Shown here: one piece after another, positions 37,467 through 50,425 of the stretch | Numbering within the stretch: the first letter of the stretch is position 1 | Layout: each line of letters starts with the position of its first letter | NCBI GenBank assembly: GCA_000349905.1 | Contig: KB722756.1 | Location: forward strand, 62,001 to 126,000 | From: Volvariella volvacea V23 | Taxonomy: Eukaryota > Basidiomycota > Agaricomycetes > Agaricales > Pluteaceae | Reading direction: 5' to 3' | DNA: 64,000 nt | Notes under the pieces: model-generated | Database searches by the model: none | The model's input: the letters and a program-made list of their open reading frames with translations, nothing else | Told to the model about the DNA's origin: nothing | Program-made: the position numbers and the translations under genes

Positions 37467-38547
37467 TATCGGACTCCGCGGTTTCTACTTGACTATTCCA
37501 TGTATGTGCTGTCCTGTTGTTATTGCATTACTTCGTTTTTTCTGTGGATTATTCTCGCATTTCTGTAACTAGAAAATTCTTTTATTCGACACTTGCACGT
37601 CTTGACAACCATAAATCTTTTAAGTCTTACCACATACTCAACACCTCGATTTCCTTGTTTGTATTTCAAGATTTCACAAAAATGTTTGGCTTGGCCAACA
37701 ACGCCTCCGTATTTTTGATTCATAGTGTTCTTGATACCCTTTGTTACCTTTCGGGCACAATTGACGAGCATAGTGACCAATGGCCTGGCTTTCATACGAT
37801 GTGCATGTGCTCTCAAGGCAACTTGCATAATCCCTTCTGTCGATGCGCCTAAGAACATTTCCCTCGGAGGTTGCCAGCAAAAGGATCCGGTCGGCAATGC
37901 CCGCGTCTCTCCGCGTTTCTAAGTTCCCTTCGTATGCATTTTTTTTTTACCTACAGCTCTCCAAGTGACATTTCCAGATCTATCCTGCACTTCCCACCTG
38001 CAGGACACGTCAACAAACGAGCGTCAACGCTGGAAACCTGATAGGCGGTGCGCATATCTTTCAACGGCTGGTATGAGTCTTGCCTTTGCACCCGGGGGTG
38101 AGGAAGAAGCGCTTAATCGTTCAGTTTTGTGGGCGCATATTTGGACAGTAAATTTTGGATGGGTTCAAGATACAGGGCCTAGTGTCATTTCTATCCCGCA
38201 TAACTGCCAGTCGTGGCGCCACCCCGACGCATCAGGACCTCTCAAGTACATTTTCACTTTGGCGTGATTGCAGCGTGTCGGAACAGGGCTAGGCTAGACC
38301 TTGAACGAGTGGTCACCCATTTTTTCATAGGGCAGAGCCGTAAATCTCTTGCAAAAAAGCAAATAACAGGTATGAATGTGGAGTTCATTTACACACGCGC
38401 AGCAGTGAATACCAAAGTTTTCATCATCCGGCATCAAACCTGCCATTGTTCGACACTTCTTCGTGACGTACGTGTAATAGATATGGCTTAACCAAAGTTT
38501 AACCAGTGCCTACGGAATCCCCTTGTGGGCAGCGAAGGTAAATCCAA
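37467..38547. other. Intergenic between convergent F-box genes
   Basis: AT-rich with short T runs (for example nine T near 37940). Small frames show no domain. A phrase near 38110-38160 (SVLWAHIWTVNFGW) faintly recalls the P-x-LW-x-HIW block of F-box relatives and may be a decayed fragment. Confidence 0.35.
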
Positions 38548-39850
38548 TTACTCCGTCTGCCAATCAGATTCTTCAAGTCTTCTTATATCCATCAGCTCCT
38601 TCTCGAAGCAACCTCTTAAACCAGTCTTCACAGCATCCCATTCACCAGCCCCCGGTGCCTCAAATACTACACTATGCAAGTTCTTGAACTGTGGGCAATT
38701 TGTCAAGACGGTATCCATTGCTTCCCAAGGAAAATTCTGGAATGTGGTAGGATCAGGAGGCAAAGGGTAGCTGAGGGTGATTGTTGCCATTTTTGAGATG
38801 AGATGTGTTCCAGTGCCGGTGGGAGCCAATCTAAGGAGTGCTTGCTGGGGGAAGAGGGCAAAACCAAGAACACGGTTCGAAGGTTCGTGTTTAATGATAA
38901 GTTTTCTGCATAAGAGAGGAGCATTGTCAATCGATAAGCTCGATATTAAACTAATGCGCCATACCTAGAACAGATGAGATAACTCCTGTCTCCGTTACCA
39001 CCAGGCGCTGAAGGTTTAGGGCCAAATGCTCTAAAGATGGCCCCAAAGCCGCCAGGATATTATTGAGTACGCCGAGCTCAGAGTTGAATAGCAATGGCGA
39101 TACTAGTGCTCTGATAGACAAGGAAGACGAGGGAGGCGATCGTTTGCCATATAGGTGAACAAGGACGTCCCACAAGAGAGTCGGGGTTGCTGAAAGTACG
39201 TCCAGTGAAGGCAAGCACCAGTCTAGCATCTTGACAGACTCTCTGACTTCTCCGCTTCCATCTCCGCTCAAGTCTGAGGCAGATTTGTTGAACCAAACTA
39301 TGCTCGTTAGGCGCAGCTCTCTTAGGTTGGAGAAGGCGCCTAAACATGTCACTAAATCCTCAAACCTTTGAAACAAAATTCCATCCAATCGCAACCTTGT
39401 GACTTCCTTGAACTGGGCGAAAAGAGCCTCTCTGGCTTCACGTCCCAAAAGCTTCCATATCAAATCCCTGACCATCAAACTTTCAACGCGCGTCAACGGG
39501 GCTAACTGGTTGATGGACTTGCTTATCCATGATGGCTCATTCAATGACTGTTGGGAAATGATTACTTGCCCCAGTTCGTCCGCAATGCTGTTGCCACTGA
39601 TGGAAAGTTGTCGGACAGACCAAGGAATACACGAGACGGGATGTTGCAAAAGCTCCAAAAACTTGGGTGCATTGCGTTGGTTAATGCGTATGGAGCGAAA
39701 TGCGAGGTAGCGTGTTCGTAGGTATACGGCTTTTGAGGATTGGGTCAGGTTGAGCAAGGTTTGGTTATCATCACGGAGAAGAGTGGCGATGCGTTCTAAA
39801 ATGTCTAACGGAAGGTTTCCTGTGTAGTTGGGCTCCATTTCAGCACTCAC
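38548..39850 (-). pseudogene. F-box-like protein with a one-base frame break
   Basis: The ATG at 39850 opens MSAEMEPNYTGNLPLDILER, an F-box (NLPLDILERIATLLRDDNQT) followed by LRR-like repeats (TRLRLDGILFQRFEDLVTCL, FSNLRELRLTSIVWFN, SLEHLALNLQRLVVTETG). An intron (GTATGG...ATGCAG, about 38906-38966) joins to ENLSLNTNLRTVFLVLPSSP. Downstream of LPPALEHISS the frame is lost at a run of five T on the plus strand (38790-38794). The coding sequence clearly resumes in another frame as ATITLSYPLPPDPTTFQNF to FEKELMDIRRLEESDWQTE at 38548. One missing base explains it. It is either a recent pseudogene or an assembly error. If the frame were whole it would be a normal F-box protein of about 400 residues. 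Confidence 0.65.
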
Positions 39851-40591
39851 CCCGGGGAGTTCGGTTTGTGTTGTAGACGGATGTCAAAGAGGAATCGGGT
39901 CGAAACAAGGTGACGGGATGACAATGCGTCTCCGAGGTGCCTCGATTACGTGTCCCTGACAATGCCCTTAAACAAGGTGTCGTCACTTCTCAAGCATTTG
40001 GTGCGCGTAGGGTTTGAGAAGTGAATCATCCCACACCGCAAACAGCACGGAAAATCTATATTAGCCAAACCCTGAACTGCCATAGCTGCCAACTGAAATC
40101 AATGACCAATTGTAGAGCATAGGCCTTCACGTAGGTATCGTACATGGTCCAATGCGGGTGTTGTTGTGCAGTTCCATCCTGGGCCTATACTCCTCAAGTT
40201 ACGAGCGGAAAAAAGTATAAGGAAATTTGTGACGAAGGTGAAGGGCACTCCTCGACGGTCGGCGCAACAGCGATTATAATGCGACGGCTGTGTCCTAGCA
40301 TGTGCAAGTTCGAAAATTTCCACGAGCTTTAATATCATTTTACCCATCTTACCCATACACTGCCGTACGGTATGCGCGTTGTATCCAGCATTACCTACAC
40401 GTTGCACAACAATACTCACCAGCCCATGCTGAGCCTCAACTGGAAGGTAAGGGCCTCTACATTTTACAATGCAAGGACACAAGAGCCAACGTGTTGCAGT
40501 TTGGCCAACAAATGTTGAACTGCGCCCCGATATCTACATTGTCTCCCTGGGCTGTGTTAAGTTAAAGAAGTAGTAATTTTCTGGGTCCTCA
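39851..40591. other. Intergenic, no gene seen
   Basis: Short frames on both strands (minus 40099-40482, 127 codons, no domain). It ends at the outer edge of the inverted-repeat element. Confidence 0.4.
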
Positions 40592-40622
40592 CTTCACACC
40601 GTGGGCAATGTTTGAGACTGGC
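40592..40622 (+). repeat. Left terminal inverted repeat
   Basis: Begins CTTCACACCGTGGGCAATGT and continues to the GGC at 40620-40622. It pairs with 41116-41146 (28 of 31 positions). Confidence 0.85.
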
Positions 40623-40695
40623 ACCACCAGTAATGTGAAGATACCAAAAAACATACCAATAGTATGTTCTGATAGAAGTAGTCTGCATAAACCCT

Positions 40696-40717
40696 GAACA
40701 TACTTAAGGGTATGTTC
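40696..40717. repeat. Perfect 8 bp hairpin inside the element
   Basis: GAACATAC, a six-base loop TTAAGG, then GTATGTTC. A further copy of GTATGTTCTG lies at about 40660-40670. Confidence 0.7.
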
Positions 40718-40934
40718 TGGATTACTGATTCTGGTATATCCCACAGAGTTACTCTTTGTATTATCTGTGTATCTTGTGGGTACCACTGAGATATATTTTT
40801 TTAGTATATTCACAGTAAATACAGATGAATTACTATGGACAATTCATAGACATATTGCCTGTATTATTATCATATATTGATAGCATACAAGGAAGCGAAA
40901 ATCCTAGTTCCTTTGAAGTGCGTCAAAAATAAAT

Positions 40935-41034
40935 NNNNNNNNNNNNNNNNNNNNNNNNNNNNNNNNNNNNNNNNNNNNNNNNNNNNNNNNNNNNNNNNNN
41001 NNNNNNNNNNNNNNNNNNNNNNNNNNNNNNNNNN
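40935..41034. other. Assembly gap (100 N)
   Basis: Exactly 100 N, the usual placeholder for a gap of unknown size. It falls inside the inverted-repeat element. Confidence 0.99.
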
Positions 41035-41115
41035 GTATATTCATGGTTTATTTAACAGAGATACTGAAGTGCTAACTAGAAGCTACTTCAAGTTTTATTC
41101 TCAGTATTCTCTGAC

Positions 41116-41146
41116 GCCGGTTTCAAACATTGCCCACGGTGTCAAG
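41116..41146 (-). repeat. Right terminal inverted repeat
   Basis: On the minus strand it begins CTTGACACCGTGGGCAATGT, matching the left repeat except at three positions. Confidence 0.85.
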
Positions 41147-41230
41147 CCATCGCGGCTTTGTTAAAAACCAGTTATTGCCCAACCAAACTTGTTGCAAATA
41201 TAGTTCCCCCCCATTACTACTCCATCTACC

Positions 41231-42702
41231 ATGCAGAAAGGATATAGTACTAATATAGTCAACCCCTTCAAGGTATTGCCCAATGCGGTGCGTCCCAGCT
41301 AGCGATTTTCATGACTGGATAACAATATTCAGACCGATACTTCGATTTAGATTTCCGTCCTGATTTCCAATGCAGTATACGATGAACAGTACACCGTCGC
41401 AAAGAGGAATAACCAGGAAGTAGATAGCACATTGGTGCGCTTTCCACCCAACTAGCCCCACCACGCTGCGCTTATCCATCTAATATGCAGACTCAGACCT
41501 TCTTAGAGCTCCTTAAAGCACACACAACTCCATATATGATGAACCTAACGGGAGCAGAGATACTGAAAGCGCAGAACTATCTAGAAAAGACTATTTTCAT
41601 GTCAATTCTTGATGTTCTTGAGGACTGGATCGGAAATCATATCATAGTACGTAACTTTCACCACATCGCTTGCTGTTATCGTCCGAGTATATTGGACCCT
41701 TACACACCTTGCCGTAGCCCAAAATTAATGCAGCGCAGAGGAAGTTACCAGTATTCCATTTCTTCTACGAGAAGTATAGGGGTATACTCGGATCACTGCT
41801 TGAGGTTTTCAAGAATAACACACCTTTCCTGGGTCATAAAGAGCAATTCATATTCGGCGAGCAAGTACGTACAACTGACTTTTCCTCCTCCTTTACTCAA
41901 TATTATTCGTTGGCAACGTCGATTGTGATAATAGCCCTTGAACATTGCTGCCGCCAAACTATGGGCACCAGTCATGATCGACCATGGTTGGGCCCTATGC
42001 GCCGAAATCCTGAAAGTAGTCATCTTGGAATATGACGAATGTGAGGTCAACTCCAAAGTCTTGCTTTCGTGGATACATCTCCTCCAAGAACTAGACCAAA
42101 CCGGGTTGGAGTTGGCGGTGCAAGAGGAGATGAGCCTTGCCATTGATTTCAGACTCAATAAACTACGAATGAGCGCAGATAGGGGTACCCCTCTCGTTTA
42201 TTCCTACTTCAAGATCCCGCTGCTTAAGATGATGCAAATATACTACGAGGACCGCGCCCAGATGATCATGAAAAATGGCAATCCAGTTACAGTAATCGCA
42301 CAACTTCGGTGGTGGCTTCAACTAAGCGACAGCTACGATCTTCACCATCTTGCATTCACGGGCACGGTGGGACTGGAACGATCGTGTAAATTGAACTCTC
42401 CCAATAAGCAAGAGAAACCCAAATATGCAGAAGAGCTCAGAAACGTTTGGATTCATTATGCCATGTTCCCGTGCCAAAGCTATCTCATTATCAACTCGTC
42501 GGAATTATTAAACAATGGGGAATACCCTGCCATCTGCCAGTTGGCCGAGATGCTACACATTGTGCAAGAGGGAGGAGGTAGTGAAATGCTGGACGAAGGA
42601 ATGAGGGGACCTAGCCGTTACTGTCACTTGAATTTGTCTGGAGAGGGAAATATGGCGGAGCCGAACTCGAGGGAGCAGCAGGAAGTTTGCTCTACTGCTT
42701 GA
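41231..42702 (+). CDS. Divergent cullin-repeat-like protein, copy A
   Basis: The ATG at 41231 (MQKGYSTNIVNPFKVLPNA) starts a multi-exon gene with the same exon plan as its neighbour at 43634: a short first exon ending NPFKV, a charged small exon (YDEQYTVAKRNNQEVDSTL), TQTFLELLKAHTTPYMM, then LPVFHFFYEKYRGILGSLLE and NNTPFLGHKEQFIFGEQ. The long last exon holds LWAPVMIDHGWALCAEIL, LLSWIHLLQELDQTG, IYYEDRAQMIMKNGNPVTVI and FRNIW/LRNVW-type and ICQLAEMLHIVQEG blocks. The series of helices and the 'Y-E-x-R, NPVT, L-x-x-F, LL-x-x-V-x-x-G' pattern recall the N-terminal cullin repeats. There is no cullin homology or neddylation domain. The last 30 residues lose likeness to copy B, so this copy may be truncated. 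Assignment rests on pattern likeness only. Confidence 0.5.
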
Positions 42703-43633
42703 ACGGGGTTTGTATTACACAAGATTATTTGATAAAATGGTAGAGTTTCTGGGCGGTACAGAAAGTAACTAGGAGGGAGAAGATCGTAGGGGTAGGTGAT
42801 AAATCATATTCTCAACACAACCGCGTTCTTTCACCGACAATACAACGGGCTTGGACAATTAAACATTCTTACGGGTTGTATGTGCTCACTTTGTACATAC
42901 TGTAGCATAAATGCCCCACTTCATCATGGGCGCCTGCCCTAAATAGCACCTCCAGTTTCTTGTCTGACTGCCGCAAACTCTCGGAGTCAATTTGTAGAAT
43001 CAGAATGAATCTTAACGGACTCTTTATCAGCACCACTGACAGCCTAAGGAACTACCACAGCTTTGCTAAGGACCTCATCCTCAAGCTAAGCGCTTTATCG
43101 CCAAATATGGTGTCGTGGCGCACCCCCAGACCTTTCACAGTGGCGTCGATCCAGTGAGCAGTGTTTCTCGTGTTCTACCATCATCTACTCCTCTTTGAGC
43201 CTCAAATGTCCTTGTATTTTTTTTTACTGAAGTCTTTTCGGCCATAGGTTTTACCGGTAGACAAGCACTGCATCTTCATCATGTGCATTGTTGCAGTAGG
43301 GTTATGGTACAACCCCCCTCCCCTTTCCTCGAGTGGCTTCGTGATCCTAAGCTGGTACCACCCTCAGCACAGGCTATGAAAACTGGGAGGCACTACACAA
43401 TAGTGAGCGAGTACAGGAATACGGCGCCGTCCTCAATACGAGTGGACCAAGATACACGTGTTTGTATCCAATGGATGCGCATTGACAAAGTATTCGTTGT
43501 ACTAGGACCATCCGAGTCAAAGCAACACAGATTAAATAGACGCCAATGAGCCCTAAATCATCTCATCAGAGCTACTATCACCCCCACACTCGAGTCCTCT
43601 TTCTATTCGTTTTCAACACTTGATCAACTACTC
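42703..43633. other. Spacer between the cullin-like copies
   Basis: No supported gene. A stretch of T9 near 43220 and short frames (plus 42960-43157) show no likeness to either neighbour. Confidence 0.4.
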
Positions 43634-45384
43634 ATGACGGCCGATACGCCTATAATCAACCCTTTTGAGGTTATTCCTGAGATGGTAGGGTTCTATCTTG
43701 AACGTAGTGCAATCCACGCCACTTACCCCAGAGTCATAGATCCAGGATTATCTTGCTGTGGCAGTAACTTCACGCGACCCACCGAGTCCAGACATTGAAC
43801 AAAGTGATGAAGATGATGAACAAGCAGTTAAGAAAATAAGGGAGCTGGTGCGCCTTCTATCCCTAAATTTGATGCTCTTCGTCTATTCATATTTCAATTC
43901 AGAACAAGTCTTTCACTGAATTTTTGAGGTCCCACACGGCATCGTATATGGTTCACGGAACAGAAGATGTTGTGTCTACTGCCCAGCGGAATCTTGCAGA
44001 TCTCATTGTCAAGACTACGTTGGATTTCTTTACGATTTGGTTCGAAAGTAACATTGTGGCACGTAATCATAACCTCAGTCATTCATTGGGGGAGTTATCT
44101 TAACATGTTTCTTTTAGCCTATGATCGCAGATGACGAGAAATTGTCAGTATTCTGCCCCTTATATCGCCACTCCGAGGATATGTCAAGGTCTTTGATTCT
44201 CATTTTTGAGGACGACGTACCTTTCCTAGGTCATACGGATCGGTTTTTATCCATACAGCAAGTTCGTCCCGCATTTGTATTCATCTTAGACTAAACGCCC
44301 TGATGCCATATCGTCTGCGTGGTAGCCTATCCTTGCAGCCATAGACAGGCTTTGGGCCACAGTTATCGTTAACCACGGAAGATACCTATGCTCTAACGCG
44401 CTAGAGATGTCCTTCGACCGCCGACAGTATGGAGCTGACAACTCAGGAGATCTGAAAACCTGGGTCTCTTTCCTTCGACGGATAGACAGTGCAATATGGG
44501 AGTTAGTTGAGCACGACACCAAGAAGCTCCGCTCCCTCTTTTCTATGCTGTATCTAGACCCATCTCCCTCCAGTGACTCGAAAGGAAGACCATCCCTTCT
44601 TCAACTGTTGTACACAGATCCCTTGAGTATCGCCCTCCAAGTTTTTTATGAAGACTATGTCAACGTATTGCTTGCAGAGGATGACCCTGTGTGGACGATA
44701 TCAATTCTGCGGCATTGGCTGAATTATGATTCCTGGGACGACTTTTTCCTACTGTCAGCAGTGACTGAGGAAGAGTTCAAAGAGGTTCCAATAGCAAACG
44801 ATTCAAATTCGGGCTCGGATAATCATCCACAATTAACGAAGGAGGTTCTGAGTGTCGACAGAAAACAGGGTGAATGGGTCAAGGAATTCCGAAATATTTG
44901 GACTCAACATGCTATGCTTCCATGTCAAGATTATCTCCTTTCCAAGTTCGTGGATCTATTTCGGGAAGGAGAATATCTTTCTGTTATCCACTTGTTCCGA
45001 CTACTGGATGCCGTTCCGGATGGAGAAGGGAGTAAGGCTCTTCGGGTAAAGGTGGTCGACATGGTGTACGAACATCGTCTTCAAGCACAGAAAACACGGG
45101 ACGACGATAAAATAGAGGAATCGAAGCAAGTTCTACGCCATAACCTCGAAGAGCTCGCAAAGGTCAATGTCGGCGAACCAGTTGATTTTCGAATATCCTT
45201 CATGGATGGGAAGGAGATCAAGATCGCATACGATGATAAAAACTTGAACGCCTTCGCTGAGTTCAATGATAATTATGAGTATCTTGTTAAGTTTCTTCAG
45301 TTTATGTCGCGAATTGGACTTGAACACTTTCAATTATTAATGTCTTTGTACTATATTCCTGTATTTAATAGTGAGTTGGAGTAG
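43634..45384 (+). CDS. Divergent cullin-repeat-like protein, copy B
   Basis: The ATG at 43634 opens MTADTPIINPFEVIPEM. Then come DYLAVAVTSRDPPSPDIEQS, SFTEFLRSHTASYMVHG (aligning with FLELLKAHTTPYMM of copy A), PFLGHTDRFLSIQQ (cullin repeats often have PFL-x-x-T-x-x-FY here) and the large exon from about 44340. This carries WVSFLRRIDSAIWELVEHD, VFYEDYVNVLLAEDDPVWTI, LRHWLNYDSWDDFFLLSAV, FRNIWTQHAMLPCQDYLLSK and FRLLDAVPDGEGSKALR, aligning with the cullin F-x-x-LL-to-SRIPEGLEPLR region. The C-terminus has a charged helix and an acidic tail in place of the RBX1-binding cullin domain. A protein with only cullin repeats could bind SKP1/BTB-type adaptors without ligase activity (inference). An unrelated all-helical fold remains possible. 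Confidence 0.55.
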
Positions 45385-45886
45385 TGGCGGAGACCTTGCG
45401 AATGTTCAAAAGACGGTTAGAATCCCAAAGACACCCAGGGCACAATGCCTATTTCAGCATTGCTAATTATGAAAGTCGGGTATGGCCGCGTACGAATTAG
45501 AAATTTACGCTCAAGAGAAGGGATGGTTCTCATCCGGATCCTATTGCGGTTCAATAGTCTGATGCTTTGGTGTTCAAGGCCCCTAATTCGAGTTGATTGG
45601 TACAAACCTCGGCAATACTTCGGACAAATGTTCCCCACACCGATGTGGTCAGCCATGTTCTATCACCTCTCCAGTTGTTCCCGTGGTACAGTCAATCAGC
45701 TTTCCGGCATTCGGTCTGCTCTCGTCCCACTAAAACAGTCAAGAAGGTCAGCTTGGAACACCACATTGACAATGGCGCAACAATAATTCCTCCGGACGCC
45801 CAAAAACTATGGAATGAGGAAGTTCCTGCAGCATTTAAGCTCGGGACGCTTCTTTCAATCCAAAGCTTTGCCCTTACTTCCCCACA
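45385..45886. other. Intergenic upstream of beta-glucosidase
   Basis: Contains overlapping short frames (plus 45445-45786) without motifs. Probably the copy B 3' end and the GH1 promoter. Confidence 0.4.
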
Positions 45887-48278
<2,392 letters not shown>

Positions 48279-50425
48279 ATTGCTGGTGCTGATTAGCGGC
48301 GTGAGGCTGATGTACAGAGGCGGCTGGAGGAAAGGATTGAGTAATGTTATTATCTCCTATAAATCTTCGTATTGCTACCCCACTCGTGGGCCAACCCTTT
48401 CTATTGATGACTTCACGTTGGCCGAGTAGAGCAATGTGGTTGGTTGAGGGCAAGTCCGGTGCATTATTAAGTGTCCCCTGACCCAATGAATATATGCGTC
48501 TGGCATGTGTCTGGTGCGAGGAGTGCAGCAGACTGCGCACAGAGGTGCGGAAGCTTACCCAAATGTATTAGACCCCAACAATCATGTAACACCAGGCGGC
48601 AGGCAAAGTTTGCAGATGTAGGCCGCCTTTAAGTTCTGAGCTGGGGACGCGATAGCATGAGGGCATCCTATCTACTAACGGCATTTAAGAAACAATATGC
48701 CACCAATTACACAATGTCGAGGATGTGTGTAGCAGAATGCAGGTACCCAAACATCTGCTAACCAACACCTACTACACTGCGTTTGATAGAACCTGACGAT
48801 GAACGCCTGTTTGGCGCCAACATACAACCTTCTAGTCTATCATCAACTTGAGCCTCATCCATCCTGCATGCACTCCTCACTAACCGGGCTGGGCCTTTAT
48901 GGAATCGACGATTGTGCCACCAACATTCACACTAGCCAGGAAGCAAACGCCCACATTGAAGAGGTATATAAGCCTCATCATTAGACCTAGCTCTCTTCGC
49001 TGCCTCGCTCCCTACCCGATCACTTGGGCGGTTTTGGTCGAGAAAGCATCCTCTATACCTCCTACAGCTTGCATCTGATCATGATATCTTGCCCAATGTA
49101 CGTTCTACCTCTGTCAATCCTGATCCGAGCCATTGATCAATACTTCATGCGCGTCGTACACTATGCCATATACAGGGGCCATACGAACTCGGAAATTTCG
49201 ACGCCTGTGCCATCCCAAACCTCCGGAGATGGCTTAGATTGTGTCGACCAAGGCTCGCCGCAGTGCTGCCACTGTGGGAATAGAGGGTCTCATTCCTCTA
49301 CTTGTCCCTTCAGATGATCACGGGGGTGAAGTGAATATAGGTTGGTCCTCTCGCCAGTAGAATCAACCATGCTGAAACTGATGGCTTTGTAAAGCTTTTA
49401 TCTTTTTTGTTGCGTATTCGCGTAATTTTGTTGTGAATAGATTGTCATAAATAAGTTATAGCCGAAGAATGACTCGAGTAGGCAACGCACGCAAAATGCC
49501 CAATAGTACGAAAGATATTGTGGATGCTTTGTCCATGCGACGCAGCTGGTGGCACTCGGTGCACTATTAAAAGGAGATCCGGGCATTAAGACGCCCGCGG
49601 CTTTCTTTCCCCAGTCGGAGTGCATGAGATTGACTACATTGTCTATCTTGGAAGCGGATGATGGTCGGTGTTTACCGACGCTATAAACATTGATTAGTGA
49701 GGCCCCGTCATCGAGACGTGGAGCCCACGACTGCACAGCAGAGTCCAGTTGATGGCTGGACGTAGTAAATCATAAATGACTGCTTCAGATAATCAGGTGG
49801 CGGTGACATTTCGAAATATCGTATGATGCTGGGTCATCCAGTGAGGAGTGGCGCTCCGAATTGCGGTCCGGATCAATGTGCTGACAGAGTCGCCGAGTCT
49901 TGGGGAATCGCTGCAGAAAGCGAACTTGACTTTGATTCTGGTGGTGCTTTTGGCATCGGATAGAACTATTAGAAGGAGAGAGCAACGGCGTCGGGTTTCG
50001 TTATTCTGACGCAGGGCCAGCAGGAAAGCCTCCTGTTACAACGAGACCAGGCAGATCCGTCTCGAGCGAAGCTGTGCATGTTGGACCGAGTCGAGAGGTA
50101 TCATTCTGCTGCGTGTGCCGCAGTAGCCGGGTCCGTCATGGATCTCAAAAAGGAGAGCAGCGATGGCGGAAGCGCAGCTGAGTGTGTGAGGGGATGCTGT
50201 ACGGGGAAATGGCGGAGGGGAGGATAAGATGAGCACGTGTTACGTGGAAATTCGCCTCGCACTGTTGGCTGGTATCTCCCTTCCTCCGCTACCCCCACCG
50301 GCAACCTTTATATCTCCTCTCTCCCATCAGCAGTCCTTTATCATCGCTTCTAATAGCCCCTTAACTCTATCACTCCTCCCCACCCCGCCCATCAGTCGAC
50401 CCCTCTCAGCCACCACCAGCTGCCA
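48279..50425. other. Gene-poor stretch, about 2.1 kb
   Basis: No supported gene. Small frames at 49024-49317 (plus, ending CCHCGNRGSHSSTCPF) and 49398-49736 (minus) have no convincing domain. An open stop-free stretch at about 49980-50220 (plus) has no start. The last 200 bases, pyrimidine-rich, are the likely USP promoter. Confidence 0.4.

Larger units (their letters stand above)
40592..41146. mobile_element. Short inverted-repeat (MITE-like) DNA element, interrupted by gap
   Basis: Bounded by 31-base terminal inverted repeats with 28 matches. The interior is strongly AT-rich, has no coding capacity, and contains repeated TATGTTCTG words, including a hairpin at 40696-40717. The visible length is 455 bases plus a gap of unknown true length. 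No clear target-site duplication is seen at either edge (CTCA left, CCAT right). It could be a non-autonomous MITE, or a longer DNA transposon whose transposase sits in the unsequenced gap. Confidence 0.7.

Noticed and set aside
40592..41146. LTR or Helitron origin for the inverted-repeat element
   Set aside because: Ends are inverted, not direct, repeats, and there is no TC...CTRR pattern or 3' hairpin of Helitrons.
49024..49317. Zinc-knuckle-like end CCHCGNRGSHSSTCPF
   Set aside because: The spacing (CX2CX5HX3C) does not match the CX2CX4HX4C knuckle, and no gag-like sequence precedes it.
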